A stretch of 64,000 nt of DNA, taken from positions 868,001-932,000 of the forward strand of contig JAKIMF020000011.1 in NCBI GenBank assembly GCA_022605425.2. Reading direction: 5' to 3'. The first letter of the stretch is position 1; the number at the start of each line of letters is the position of its first letter. The notes under the pieces are model-generated. The model searched no databases and had not been told where the DNA came from. It saw nothing but the letters and a program-made list of their open reading frames with translations. The position numbers and the translations under genes are program-made. Below are positions 24,472 through 35,679 of the stretch, piece after piece. Source of the DNA: Hamiltosporidium tvaerminnensis. Lineage: Eukaryota > Microsporidia > Dubosqiidae.

Positions 24472-24792
24472 GGGTATAAAGAATATCGAATGTGTTTAGC
24501 TTTAGTGCACAATAAAAATATATATATATTACACTGTAAATCTAATAGAATAATAACATTTTCAATTTTATTATTCGGGAAAGGCATTTATGTAAAAGTA
24601 AAGCATTTAATGATTTTCATTAGGTTTAATTTTAAGGATAATAGAAAAACGGTTACATATTTTCAAAATTGTGATTTTATTTAAACCTATAAATCTAAAA
24701 AAAATAATTCTATGAAATCGTGTATAAGCATATGATTTGGAATAAAATTTATTCTAAAAATATTAATAGGTATATTTTATTCATATATACAC

Positions 24793-25444
24793 TATTGGAC
24801 ACCAGAATGAAACTGATGCTAAAATTCGGAATAACAGGTCCTACATTTTTACTTTAGATAAAAAGAAGAATAAGATAACACTCATTGAAAAGCGAATCAC
24901 TTCCCAAGATTCACTTAAAATAGTTCAAACTGAAAAACTTACGAAATATGACCTGCTAGCCAATGAATTTGGTCTTATTTATAAGTGTAGTGTTGAGATA
25001 ATCCTGTATGTGATGACCTGGGACGGTATTGTGACAAATAATATAAGTCTTACTTAAAAAGAGTGCAAAATTTCTACAATATAGAGGCATACATCTAGTC
25101 CATAGTACATAAGAAAACAATCGAAACGATTTCCTTCGATCAACGAAGAGGACTTGAGTCAAGACCAAATCCCGAAAATAGGTATGAGAGAGCGTCATTA
25201 GGTGTTATTAAGAGAGCAGAGATGCATAAGGAACCAACATTTCTTTAAACAAGCATTTAGAGAGAAAGATGGTGCTAAAAATTCAAAACAAAAAATAAAT
25301 CACCCCTTATTTCAGAAGGAGAAACCCAAGATAAATATAAATGAAGAGGCGGATTTGGAAGAAGAAACAACTGTGGTAAAAGAGGTAGAAGAAAATGCCT
25401 AAAAATATTCAAAACATTTTAACCTTGAATTTCATTAAATAAAA
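24793..25444 (+). pseudogene. 5'-truncated retrotransposon, endonuclease end only
   Basis: The block matches about 42643-43312 of the intact element. It starts inside the endonuclease (the strand reads AKIRNNR, then LDKKKNKITLIE), passes YDLLANEFGLIYKCSVEI and VMTWDGIV, and ends with the acidic tail and ATTAAATAAA. Likeness is about 90% by eye, with a few frameshifts. It is flanked by ATTCATATATACAC (24779-24792) and ATTCATTTATGCAC (25445-25458), which match at 12 of 14 positions and look like an ageing target duplication. It is absent from the right arm and is a separate insertion into the spacer. Confidence 0.8.
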
Positions 25445-25458
25445 ATTCATTTATGCAC

Positions 25459-26778
25459 AATCGCAATCATGAAACACTAAGAAATAAATAAATTCATCGA
25501 GTAGTATTTTTTTAAATCCAAAGAATATATTTTCAAAGATAATTGAATTCTAAATTTTAAATATAATTATATAATGGTATGTGTTAGGAAGAGTTACGCT
25601 CATAGAGATATCTTGATAAATTATTAGCTTGGTTTTTTGCGAACAGTAATTTCTTGCCGATGGATATTTTTTTTTATAAAAAAACTCTGTTGGTTCAACC
25701 AGAGCATAGATATTCTCGGCTTATCTGCGAAGCCATTCAATACTGCTTTTAAAAGTAACTCTCCGATTTTATATTAAAATCTAAGTAATTATAAAAAGAT
25801 ACTTAAATTTTCTAAAGCATATAAAATTCTAAAGTTTCATTACTAATTTTTAAAAAACGCACGACTTTTTAAGCAAAATTCGCACAATCAGTAACTTTTA
25901 TTCTATAAATCTTTTAGAGAGGTGAATCAACTGATGAAAATAAAAAAACAAAATAAATATAAAGAAAAGTTCAGACTATGCAGTAAATGAAAAAACAATA
26001 AATAATACGTTCTCAAAGTATTATTGCTTCGACACCAAGCTAAATTATATATAAAATGAAAAAAATAGAGAAAATTTACCTTAAGTCACTCGTTTGGCTT
26101 TACGATTCAAAAATAAGATGTCTCGTTTATTCCGACAAGTTGAAACTCAACTAAATACTTTCATTTTTATACCACCAAAGCAAGGGTTCTATTATTTCGT
26201 AAACGCTTATTAAAATATTTTTTTTACAAAATTAAGTCTATTGCAATTAATCCTTCCTCTCTTCCGATACGGGCTTGGGCCTTAAAATGAAGAAGAAATT
26301 GTTTTTTAGCCAAAAATAATTCGCTTTAATTATATTGGAATACAGCGTAAAATATTTCCATTTATTGTAGGTTATCATTGCATTTCTATTACAAGATTGT
26401 AAGAATTATTTTTGTTTGAAAATTAAGACTTTATAATGATAATTTTCGAGGCATTTAACCATATTAAATAGTATAATATGGAAAGTATTTGATGTTAAAT
26501 CCCGCGAATTTCAATCTTAAGTCTTATGTTTCGATTATGAGATTAATCATGCCTTATTTTTCAAATAGCAGATTACATATCGAATACAGACTTTGATCGA
26601 TAACAAAATACTATGTCAATAAAAAAACCGGAACTCTATGTTTTAATAAGATCATTCATATATAGAACTTTGTAATTTAAAGTTGTTTTTATGGGCATAA
26701 TAAGAGTATAGTTTAAACATATAGCCAAGGTCATTTTATAAAATGTTGCCTATATAAAACAAAAAAATACAAATGTAT
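25459..26778. other. spacer stretch without a gene
   Basis: A+T-rich DNA with no supported gene. At about 25585-25770 a somewhat GC-richer block is bounded by AGAGTTAC and GTAACTCT and contains a near-perfect CTCTGTTG-GTT-CAACCAGAG hairpin. It could be a small non-autonomous element. I cannot identify it. Confidence 0.35.
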
Positions 26779-27886
26779 AGTCAAAAAAACTACGGACTTC
26801 TATAAAAAATTAATGTGCCATCCACGAGCACGTATGATAGCTAATACTCGTTTTTTCATAGACATTAAAAGTTTTTTTACGAAATCCAAAGGAATTTTAT
26901 TCCAGATTTCGATTAATTTATGTATTATTTCGTTCCTATTTTTAAATGTAAAATTTCACAATTATTTTTTCATTAAACCCAAATATGTTCGATTTAGTTA
27001 TAATTTAGTGATGTATTGGCTAAAGAAGTATTTTCATTCCTTTTATTTCAAAATATTCTACACAACTTTCAAATATGTTAGGATTGTTTTATCGCTTAAA
27101 AATTTCTCGTATAAACCTATATTTCTAGCAGATGATTCTAAATTGTTTACAAAGATACTATCATATTAAAATCGGATCATAGTAGTATCAATAAACTGGA
27201 AACACCTTTATATGACTTGCAGTATCAAATCATAATATTTTCTCCATTATGTTTAACAGTTTGGATCGAATAGTTAGGTTTAGGCGTGCTTCCCGTTCCT
27301 TTCATACACAATCTTATTGTCTGAATTAAATAAGTTGAACTTGCATCCATTACTAAATATTGTACGTTTTCAAATGTCATCTGAAATCGATAAAAAGAAT
27401 TTTACATATAAATCTAACAATCATATTTTTTTGGTGAAAAAAGGTTTTCGAGCCCGTAAAATGGCATTGATACTAGTTTTGTTAAATAATTTCTTATTTT
27501 TAAACAATATTATTATAATTACTTACAAATCGAATTTTTTGGCGATTTCTGCTGGGCTAATTTTGAGATTTTTTCTTCTAAAACCAGAAATTCTATTAGT
27601 CATTTCAATATACAAGGGGTGGTCTTCCGGATCCATTTTTACGATTTATGTATTTTATTTCTTTACCTTTGTAAGCAATCATAGACCATAGACCTAGCTA
27701 TTTGAAACAATTCAGAAATTTTCTCATTGAATAACCTTTTAAGCTTAATTAACTCCACTATAGCATCATTCTTCCTGACTGATAAAATATAACTATTTGA
27801 TGATGATTTACACACAAACTATATAATTAATTGATCTATGTTGCAAATTATAAATATTTTTTGAGTTTCTGGATTTTTTTTTGACA
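26779..27886 (-). pseudogene. Tc1/mariner-family transposon relic
   Basis: Minus-strand fragments in broken frames follow the order of a Tc1-type transposase. Near 27770 is a helix-turn-helix like segment (ELIKLKRLFNEKISELFQIA). Near 27635 is GSGRP, and near 27550-27590 NLKISPAEIAKKFDL. Near 27235 is VKHNGENIMIW, matching the VKHGGGSIMVWG motif. At 26815-26920 the C-terminal end reads IWNKIPLDFVKKLLMSM followed by RVLAIIRARGW. Possible inverted ends are AGTCAAAAAAACTACGGAC (26779-26797) and its counterpart at about 27867-27886. The span of about 1.1 kb suits the family. Stops and frameshifts make it inactive, and I could not locate an intact catalytic triad. Confidence 0.75.
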
Positions 27887-29140
27887 TTTCAAAAATATAT
27901 ATGTGCAAATGTATAAATAGACATTATAAACAAACACAATAAAGAACAATATAACTATAAAATATTATAACTCGTTATTTGCTACAACATGAATTTAAAT
28001 TCCATTAAAAATATTTGAGAATTTAGAAATTTTCGAGTGCATGTTTTTTCTTGAAATACAATAGGTGACTTATATAAAAATGATGCAGAAGTGCACTCTT
28101 TTTGTTTGGAATCACATTCTTGTTATCTAATACTGGCGGAGGAGGGTTTTTTTAGCAATAAAAAGATGATAAAAAAACAAGGGGTTGGTTCAATTGGAAG
28201 ATCCAGAGAATTGGTGCTAAAGAAAAAGCATTATTATTTTTACAGAATGCGCCGTAAAGCAAAAAATAAATGGCAAAAACTGCATTTAGAAGCATTATTA
28301 TGATGAATTATCTCATTTTGAGAAAAAAATGAATACATAAAACCCTAATTTCAAACATATGTGGTTATATTTTAAGAGTGTTACTTTCGTGTTTCTCATT
28401 TTTATTTCGTAATGATTGTTTTGCTGTTTTCCAATTTATGTGCAGGTTTTAACCTGGACATAAATCGGAAAAAAAGAAAAAAAAGCGAAAATATAATGGC
28501 TTAAAGAAGAATAGAGAGAATCAATGAATTTATATGTAAATAATTGATAAGATATATTTTTTGCTAGCTTATATGCAATGATTTTCTTTTGGGTACGGGA
28601 TGGGTTTGAATTCTTAAAATTTTCGCGGTAGAATATTATTGGCAATTATTCAAAGTAGAAAAACATTTTTTTCTCATAAAATTATAGGACATATGCATTC
28701 CAAATCCATTTAGAAACTCTTTAATGTTTTATTCGGACATTTTTGCTTTTTTTCTTATCTATTCACTTTATCATATTCTAAAGTATCTGCGTTGATCTTT
28801 AAAATTTTAATATCGAATATTATTTATTGAATCTATAACTGTAATACAGGTAGATCGAACTATAAGCGGAAATTGCCTTTCCAACCGCTAATGGAAATTT
28901 AGAAGAACTAGAACAGCTATTTACAAAAGTTTGCGGTGAAATAAATGCATCGACAATACTATGAATACCATTTCTCAATATGCCAAGGCTTTATGATCCC
29001 AAAAAGAATATCGCAAACTTGCAATTTCAGATATATGATACCTGAAACTTTCATAATTTCAAAAAACTGTATATTTTAATTAAAAAGAATTTGGTAAGCT
29101 CAAAATGATAAATAGATTATACAGATAATATCTCCTTTAA
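27887..29140. other. spacer stretch without a supported gene
   Basis: A+T-rich. The 70-codon frame at 28091-28303 has a basic C-terminal half (KKKHYYFYRMRRKAKNKW) but no motif I can name. It may be a worn transposase N-terminus. I see no RNA gene or repeat here. Confidence 0.4.
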
Positions 29141-29566
29141 GTGAAGGGAAGATAACCACGTTAAAACCTATCTGCTTGGCAATATGTGTATATAATTGGT
29201 ATGAAAGAATTGTTGGCATTTTGATAGGATATATACCACACTGAATCTATCGGCCATCCTCTATAATCCCTAGTTACATCAGATTAAAAGATGAATGGAA
29301 TGGATAAGTAGACAATTCTTCCCGAATATCAGTATCTATAAATCTCTAAAGCAATCAATATATTATTTTGCAAATTATTTCAGATAATGCCAGCGAAAAC
29401 TCGTTACTTTTCTGTTCTCTTTTAATTGTGTAGGTCATACATACAGAGATGTGTCTAATATAGCATGTGTGGTTTATATTCTATCAAAATTCCAACAATT
29501 ATTTTCAAAAAATTTTACACATTCATTGACAAGCAGATAGGTTTTAATGCAGTTATCAACCCTTTA
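29141..29566. repeat. fold-back element related to the ~720-bp retroposon
   Basis: Bases 29141-29250 and the reverse complement of 29463-29566 resemble each other. Both share TTAAAACCTATCTGCTTG, then AATTGTTGG and TTTTGATAG, then ACCACAC. Both resemble the first ~110 bp of the retroposon at 30392-31127 (GGATAACCCC, TTTCTGCTTGG, ACCATAC). About 210 bp of unrelated DNA lies between. This is either two diverged element heads facing each other or a small element with long terminal inverted repeats. Confidence 0.55.
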
Positions 29567-29599
29567 CCAATCGTATACCAAAATTTAGCATAAAAAGAC

Positions 29600-30391
29600 C
29601 GTAGATTAACATTAAACACTAGAAGCACAATACCTATAGGTATCAAATATATAATATACAGGGGAATTTAGTATTTTAGAGAAAGCAAAAGACATAAAAT
29701 CTTCAATCAGAATACTATCCGCAAAACCAGAAAAAAATGTCCTAGAAAAAACAGGGAATAAGACAAAGAAAAGTATCTTCTTTCTACGCCACTCCGAAAA
29801 TGATTTAGGTATAAATTCTTATAAAGTTAAAAGAATCGGGTTTAGAATCACTGGAAAACTTCTATAAGACCATATTTTTTTTAGTGCAACTTAAGAAAGA
29901 ATAAAGGCATTTGATGAAACTAAATTTACCCTGCGAAGCTTATATAAGTGGAATATGATAAATTAAGATAAAAAAAGACAAATGTGTATCCATATTAGAT
30001 CTAAGATAATTTATGCCTCTAGAAAAACGGTTTTAACCCAAAGAGATTAAATTATGTAAGATATATGGGAAAAAATACTACAAATAAAATATTCAAATTT
30101 AAAAATAACGGTCAAAGAAAGACAATTGATCAAGAGATATATGATTGTCAAGAATCTGATCTGGTAATTGTTATAAAAAGGAAAACTCGGATAAGCAGAA
30201 TACCAGGGAATAATGTTTAAGAAAGAGCAGTTAGTTAGATTTTAAACAAGTTATCTAGAGGTCGCAAATATGATGTAACACACAGAAAGAAAGTAAATTA
30301 AGTACAACAAGATACTTAGTATTCTACTACATGATCATCGGTTATTGAATTTCCTTATAAAATATAAAATTATATTTTATTAAAACCTCAA
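29600..30391 (+). other. possible relic of another retrotransposon
   Basis: No intact frame is present. A broken plus-strand stretch near 29790-29870 (FFLRHSENDLGINSYKV) weakly resembles the LPRTELGRGLHSVEL region that follows the reverse transcriptase domain in the intact element. The likeness is short and the rest is unassigned, so this is a low-confidence note for a gene-free stretch. Confidence 0.2.
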
Positions 30392-31127
30392 CTGTGAAAG
30401 GAGGATAACCCCATAAAAAACTTTCTGCTTGGTAATGAGTGTGTGAAACTGGTGGGAGGATCATTTTTGGATTTTTAGTAGGAATAAAACCATACTACAT
30501 CTATGGTTGTTCCATGGGAGTTGTTATGAGGAGGAAAAGTCTACGAAACGGTGAAAAATTTCCTACAAATTTATTTGTAGTTTTTTACGTAGCCAGATTG
30601 CATACCGTAGCTTAACATGTACGTTATTGCCATGTAAAAGCATGGAAACCTAGCCTTGCTCACTCGGGTTAGAAGACTTAGCGCCTGGAAGATATAAAAA
30701 TAAAACCCATTAAAAGTCGGGAGAGCTAAGTAGCAGGTTTTACCTATTGGTATGACGTTGCACTGTCTAGGTGGACCCCATGTAAATCTCTGAAATATAT
30801 CTTAGCTAGAAGTTTATTAGGTTCAGAAAGTGTAAAGTATGTGGGAATGCTGCATAGTCTTGGGCGAGCTCGGAGAAAGGGGGCTTAGCCTTCGATCACG
30901 CTCCATGCAACGGACATTAACGAACTCGGGGCAAATGCTTCGCCGATTTATTAGGTTCTACACACCTGGTGATGAAAGTCTTTGGGACGTAGGTATCGCA
31001 GGGGGTACTGATGGAGTGTTGGGGTAGTAGTCATTTATGTTAAACCTAGAACTGCGTAACTGTTATGAAAACAAATATAACACTTGCGAAAATTTAAAAA
31101 AAGGGATATTTTTAAATAAAGTTTTTG
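30392..31127 (+). mobile_element. ~736-bp GC-richer retroposon, spacer copy with 9-bp target duplication
   Basis: Same landmarks as the copies at 931-1650 and 58806-59524, roughly 85-90% alike by eye, but with wholly different flanks. It is bounded by AAACCTCAA (30383-30391) and AAACCTCAA (31128-31136), a 9-bp direct repeat. It ends TTTAAATAAAG TTTTTG, echoing the AATAAAG end of the other copies and of the retrotransposon. Longest frames differ in sequence and phase from the other copies, so it is non-coding. A retroposed RNA mobilised by the resident LINE machinery is the simplest reading, but no promoter boxes are clear. Confidence 0.7.
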
Positions 31128-31136
31128 AAACCTCAA

Positions 31137-32141
31137 TAGTATAAGAAACGATAACGAAGAATTGGAATAATAATTCAAATAAATCTTTCGTTAATTAAAA
31201 CAAATCTTTAGTTACACGAGTTAACAAACCTTTTTATTCAGATGATACAGCCTATTTCTATCAAAGATATTTTTTATCTGGGTGCCATGAGAGAGTTTGC
31301 GACAGATACAAAAGAATCCAATGTATTGCGATGGATAAATTTATTACAAAAATCATCAAAATTGAAATGTTTAAATATTCTGGCTTTTAAAAGGTTTTAG
31401 CAACATAAAATAAGTAGATATAACCTAAAACAAATTAAATATTTCTTTTTGGCTTATTAGTCTCAGATCATTTCATTTTTGCTAGATATTTTTAAAGATA
31501 TCGCAGACTACATTTATTTCTCAAATCTTTAACATGCTTAAATCATGCCTTTTTTATCCTCAAAGACATTATTCTCGGCTTTAATCTTTTTCATGAATCT
31601 AAATAATTATTTTCGAACGTGCTTTAAATGTATAGCAAGCGTATATGCCTCTATTCTTAAATTTATTTTTATATTTATACTATGCTTTATATAATGTTTC
31701 AAACAGAATATTTTGGGTTTGAAAGCTAATAAAGAAATACTAGCTTCGAAGATACACAATTTGTTGGCCAATACATCTTGTTTTAGTAATTTTACCGCTT
31801 CGAAGATTCCATTAAGACAGTGGAGTAATCCAGCCTCAATATGTGTGTATCATCAAATTACCTATCTAAAATAAAATTTTCGATTTATTAAATTATATTT
31901 TGCTTTGCTTTTTATTAGAGTTTTCCTTATTCACTTATACAATTTAGCAAAAAAAAAGTCTTGGCGAAAAGGAATTTCTATTAAATTTAAAACTTGCTTT
32001 CTAAATATTTTGTTAAAAAATGCTTAAGAGATCATTTATTCTGTTTTAAAGTATAATACTGCCTTGTAATTATCACTTCTGATTGCAAAATGCTCTGCCT
32101 TTTTATCATATTAATTAAATTGAAACATTTTCACTGTATTA
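31137..32141. other. spacer stretch, one unassigned frame
   Basis: A+T-rich filler up to the inner edge of the right arm. On the minus strand, about 31609-31850, some 75 codons are open without an ATG (ending RIEAYTLAIHLKHVRK). It contains GCTTCGAAGAT twice (about 31743 and 31797). I recognise neither the frame nor the repeat. The rest shows nothing. Confidence 0.3.
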
Positions 32142-32657
32142 ACTAGACAATATAACAACGATATATCATAATGAAAACCAGACCAGATATAATTTAATCT
32201 TTTTCGTGCAGATAACGTAAAACTTTAAATTCCAGCCGATTTTATTAATTTTCTCGATACTTTAAAGTCAAAATGCTCTTTTAAAACTTACCATTTATAG
32301 TTAATATTTTCAAAAAAAAGTTTAATTCCAACTATTTATACCAACATATGATGAGATTTTGTCTAAACATTTAAAATAATAAATTTATACAAAACGATAA
32401 GGAGTCTAATTCATCAATTAAATGAATCGTAATATAGACACTTTCTTTTATCCCAATAATTGTTTTTAAATGTATTTATAAAGAAATGTTTTGGATAAGA
32501 ATTTCTTTCTCTCTAATAAACCCAAAATTTTTCTATTATTATTTTTTAGTAAAAGTTTTTTTTTGTCTTTATAAGAAATTTATTTGTGTTTTGCAATACA
32601 AAAAATTTGTTAATACGAGTCTCTCAAAATAAAAAACGGAAAAGCGAAACCCATCGT
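32142..32657. other. upstream region of Rrp5, right copy
   Basis: Nearly identical to 23958-24471 in reverse. The frame of the Rrp5 gene is open back to 32586 here only because a TAA found in the left arm is CAA (CTCTCAAAAT). The extra codons are not shared, so they are upstream DNA and not a longer N-terminus. AACCCATCGT precedes the real ATG. Confidence 0.6.
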
Positions 32658-34565
32658 ATGGAAATATTTGGAGTCTCTAAAACATATATATACGGTTTAA
32701 TTAAAAACAATACACTTACTATTCCCCATAAACAATGTCCGTTTGAAACAGAGTTTTGTATTTCTCAACCGATTCCATTACTTTTTGATGAAAAATATAA
32801 AATTTTTTACAAAAATAAAATATTCAATTCATACGTTCTTTCGGAAGAAGAAAATGTATATTTGTTGTATTCTGTAGACAATAAAACAACTATGGTTGAT
32901 AAAAAAGTTATCCTAGAATCAAATACAATCTACACTTTTAATATTACAAATGAAAATGAATTTACGCGTAGGGTCGAGTTATATGAAAATAACGAAATGT
33001 TTCCGGGGATTGTTTTGAAAGGTCAAGTTTTTAATGACACGGTTATGACTAAATATGGAAATGGGAAATGTATTTTCTTAGATAATCATCCAAATCAAAA
33101 AATAATTTCTGTTCTTTTATATAAAATATCTGGAAAAACGTATAATTTTATTGAAAAAGTAGAAAGTAAAGATAAAAAGCACAAAAGAATTAAAAAAGCG
33201 CATTTTCTTGATGGTTCGGAATTTAAAGTTGTTGCTGAATGTAAGAATTTTTATTTGGTAGAAAAAGAAAGAATCAGAGGAATTTTATTAAAAGATATGA
33301 TAAAGAATTATTTAAATGATTTTGTCAAAATAAAAGTTAAAGACCAAGAATGGGGTTATGTATTTACGAGATATGAAATTGGAACATCAAAAAGTAAAAA
33401 TACAGAATTATATGAAGGAATGGTTGGGAAAGGTGTGATTGCCAAAATATGTAACTTTGGTGCAATTGTAAGTGTAAATGGATTTAAAGGAAGATTAGTT
33501 GTTAGCGAAATAAGTTCAAATTATATAAAAAATTGGAAAAGTCATCTCGAAAATATTATTTCTGAAAAAAATGAATTAACAGGAATTATTTACAATGTAG
33601 ATTTTGAAAAAAATCGATTTGATTTCAGTTTAAAGAAATATGAACTTCAAGAAAAAGAAAATGAATTAAACAGTGGAATTAAATTACAAGTACCTTTCAA
33701 TGATAAACAAAATATTAAAGAAACAGAAATTGAAGTAAAAATAAATGAAAAAAATAAAGATTTATCTTTAAAAAGTGAAGAAAATAAAAAAGTTGATTTC
33801 TGTACTGAAACAAAGAGAGATATTCTTAAAACAGAAGAAGATTATTTAATGGAAATAAAAAATATGCCAAAATCTGCATTGCCAATTATAAAATATATTT
33901 CTTTTAAAATTGAACGAAATGAAGATGTAAGAGAATTTTATAAAGAATTTATTAAGAAAATGGAAGGAAAAGAAAAAATGGATTTGTGTGTTTCTTATAT
34001 AAATTATTTGATTTTTATAAATGAAGAAAATATAATTAATGAAATCAAAAGGTGTTATACGATCTGTGATAAAAGTAAAAATATTGATTTTATAGATATT
34101 GTAATTCAAAATATAAAAGAAATAAAAAACGATTTATTAAAATTTGAATGTTTCAAATATTATTTTAAAATCAAAGAAACTAATAAAAGTTTTAAAATTT
34201 TAGTAGAATTTTTATTAAAAAATGGTAAAATAGAAGAAGGATTTGAAATAATTAAGAAAAATATAAATTACAATTCGATTGGAATCGATTTACTTTATAA
34301 ATATAAAACAAAGGATTTGAGAGTAAGAATAGAGAATTTGGTTTGTGGTGTAGATGGTTGGGTAAGTTATTTAAAAAACGAATGGAACGATATTGAATAT
34401 GTTAGAAGGCTTTTTCAAAGAGTCGTTGATATGGATTGGAAGATTAAAGAAATTGTTATTTTCTATAAATTATGGATAGAATTTGAAGAAGAGAATGGAG
34501 GAGATGTAGAAGTTGTGAAAAGTATAGCAAGAGAACACGCGGAAAGACTTAAGATAAAATCATAA
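32658..34565 (+). CDS. RRP5: Rrp5-like ribosome biogenesis factor, right copy
   Basis: Intact 635-residue duplicate of the gene at 22050-23957 with about seven replacements, for example MNYVNDF to KNYLNDF, GVISK to GVIAK, and MEEGCE to IEEGFE. The S1 domain (about 251-328) and the HAT-like region (about 400-635) are unbroken, so both copies could be functional. Its role would be scaffolding early pre-ribosomes in the nucleolus. Few differences spread along the whole gene, against more in the surrounding non-coding DNA, fit selection on both copies or recent gene conversion. Confidence 0.8.
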   Translation: MEIFGVSKTYIYGLIKNNTLTIPHKQCPFETEFCISQPIPLLFDEKYKIFYKNKIFNSYVLSEEENVYLLYSVDNKTTMVDKKVILESNTIYTFNITNENEFTRRVELYENNEMFPGIVLKGQVFNDTVMTKYGNGKCIFLDNHPNQKIISVLLYKISGKTYNFIEKVESKDKKHKRIKKAHFLDGSEFKVVAECKNFYLVEKERIRGILLKDMIKNYLNDFVKIKVKDQEWGYVFTRYEIGTSKSKNTELYEGMVGKGVIAKICNFGAIVSVNGFKGRLVVSEISSNYIKNWKSHLENIISEKNELTGIIYNVDFEKNRFDFSLKKYELQEKENELNSGIKLQVPFNDKQNIKETEIEVKINEKNKDLSLKSEENKKVDFCTETKRDILKTEEDYLMEIKNMPKSALPIIKYISFKIERNEDVREFYKEFIKKMEGKEKMDLCVSYINYLIFINEENIINEIKRCYTICDKSKNIDFIDIVIQNIKEIKNDLLKFECFKYYFKIKETNKSFKILVEFLLKNGKIEEGFEIIKKNINYNSIGIDLLYKYKTKDLRVRIENLVCGVDGWVSYLKNEWNDIEYVRRLFQRVVDMDWKIKEIVIFYKLWIEFEEENGGDVEVVKSIAREHAERLKIKS

Positions 34566-35679
34566 TTTATTTATCAATAAAACAAATTTACTAAATTTTA
34601 AGTTTTCTTCTTTTAGTTTTGTCAAAGTACATTTTTTTGTCAACAAAAAGTTTCTTAAATTTCACTTTTTTTAAAAAATTATAAAATTGTTTGTAGATAA
34701 AACATATTAAGAAACATAAATAAATAATTGAAGTACTTAGATATCGATTTTAGATTTTAAAAGTTTCACAAAAAGGTTATTTATTTGTTTAAACAAAGTG
34801 TCTCTCCAACAAATTTCAAAATATTCCCTACAACTTTGAAAGATTTTTTAAATTACATTTTGATACAGCAATAAAAAAATATTGTACGGTTTTTATTACG
34901 ATACACTTTTAGAAATATAAATTTATATTTATGTTTATAAAATCATTGATAAAATTGATTTTCAAGTATCAATTTCTATGGAGTTGATCTTCGATATATG
35001 ATGTTGATATAATAAGGATGGTAGATCAATAGCTTTTAACTAATAATTCAACAAATTTAAAAACAAGGACATTAACTATTAAATATATCATTTAATTATT
35101 TTTTAAAAAAATTAAAGAAACTGTATAATGACCTCTATTTTTAATAAATGGCAGTCTTTTGATTTTATAAAATAAGTTATGAGATACTGATTATATCTTA
35201 GAATTTTTCGATTTACTGATTAATATATTTGAATTATTGTATAAATTTTTCTTGAATACATAATTCTAGTCAAAATTATACAGAATAGAATATTATTTAT
35301 GTATATAAATTGTAGAAAAACATTGTTATTTTATCTCTGCAAATTTATCAATCAAATATATTATTAAATTAGAAGTGAAAAATATTTATATTTGTAATAA
35401 TTTACAAAAAATTTAAGAATTCTTTTCATATTTATATTGAAAAGTAAATGGCAATGTAGAATTTGAATTAAAAGAGAATAATTTTTATCTATATTTTGAT
35501 CCTGGTAAATAAAACAAATATTTTTCGGAATTCAACAATCTTTGATTGCAGATTTTAGAGATTATATTTAATTATGTTAGTGACTCATGATATTCTATTT
35601 CTTATAAATTGTGTTAAAGATGGGTTATCTAATGTTTTTAAATATAAAACTCTGGATTTGACTGGCAAGTTTAAATTTT
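34566..35679. other. 3' intergenic region of Rrp5, right copy; no gene seen
   Basis: Mirror of 20937-22049. It is A+T-rich with scattered indels relative to the left arm and no supported feature. Confidence 0.5.

Larger units (their letters stand above)
24472..32141. repeat. spacer of the palindrome
   Basis: These ~7.7 kb have no mirror image in the window. They contain only mobile-element debris and A+T-rich filler: a truncated retrotransposon, a Tc1/mariner relic, a fold-back element, a possible second retrotransposon relic and one ~736-bp retroposon. A short unassigned frame at 28091-28303 and one without an ATG at 31609-31850 are the only other coding-like signals. A 7.7-kb unique spacer argues against a simple fold-back sequencing artefact. 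Confidence 0.7.

Noticed and set aside
28091-28303. 70-codon frame as a Merlin/IS1016-type transposase start
   Set aside because: The likeness is limited to a few basic and aromatic residues and the expected cysteines are missing.
32586-32657. Longer N-terminus for the right Rrp5 copy
   Set aside because: It depends on a single TAA-to-CAA difference; the left copy has the stop, and the CCC motif precedes the downstream ATG.
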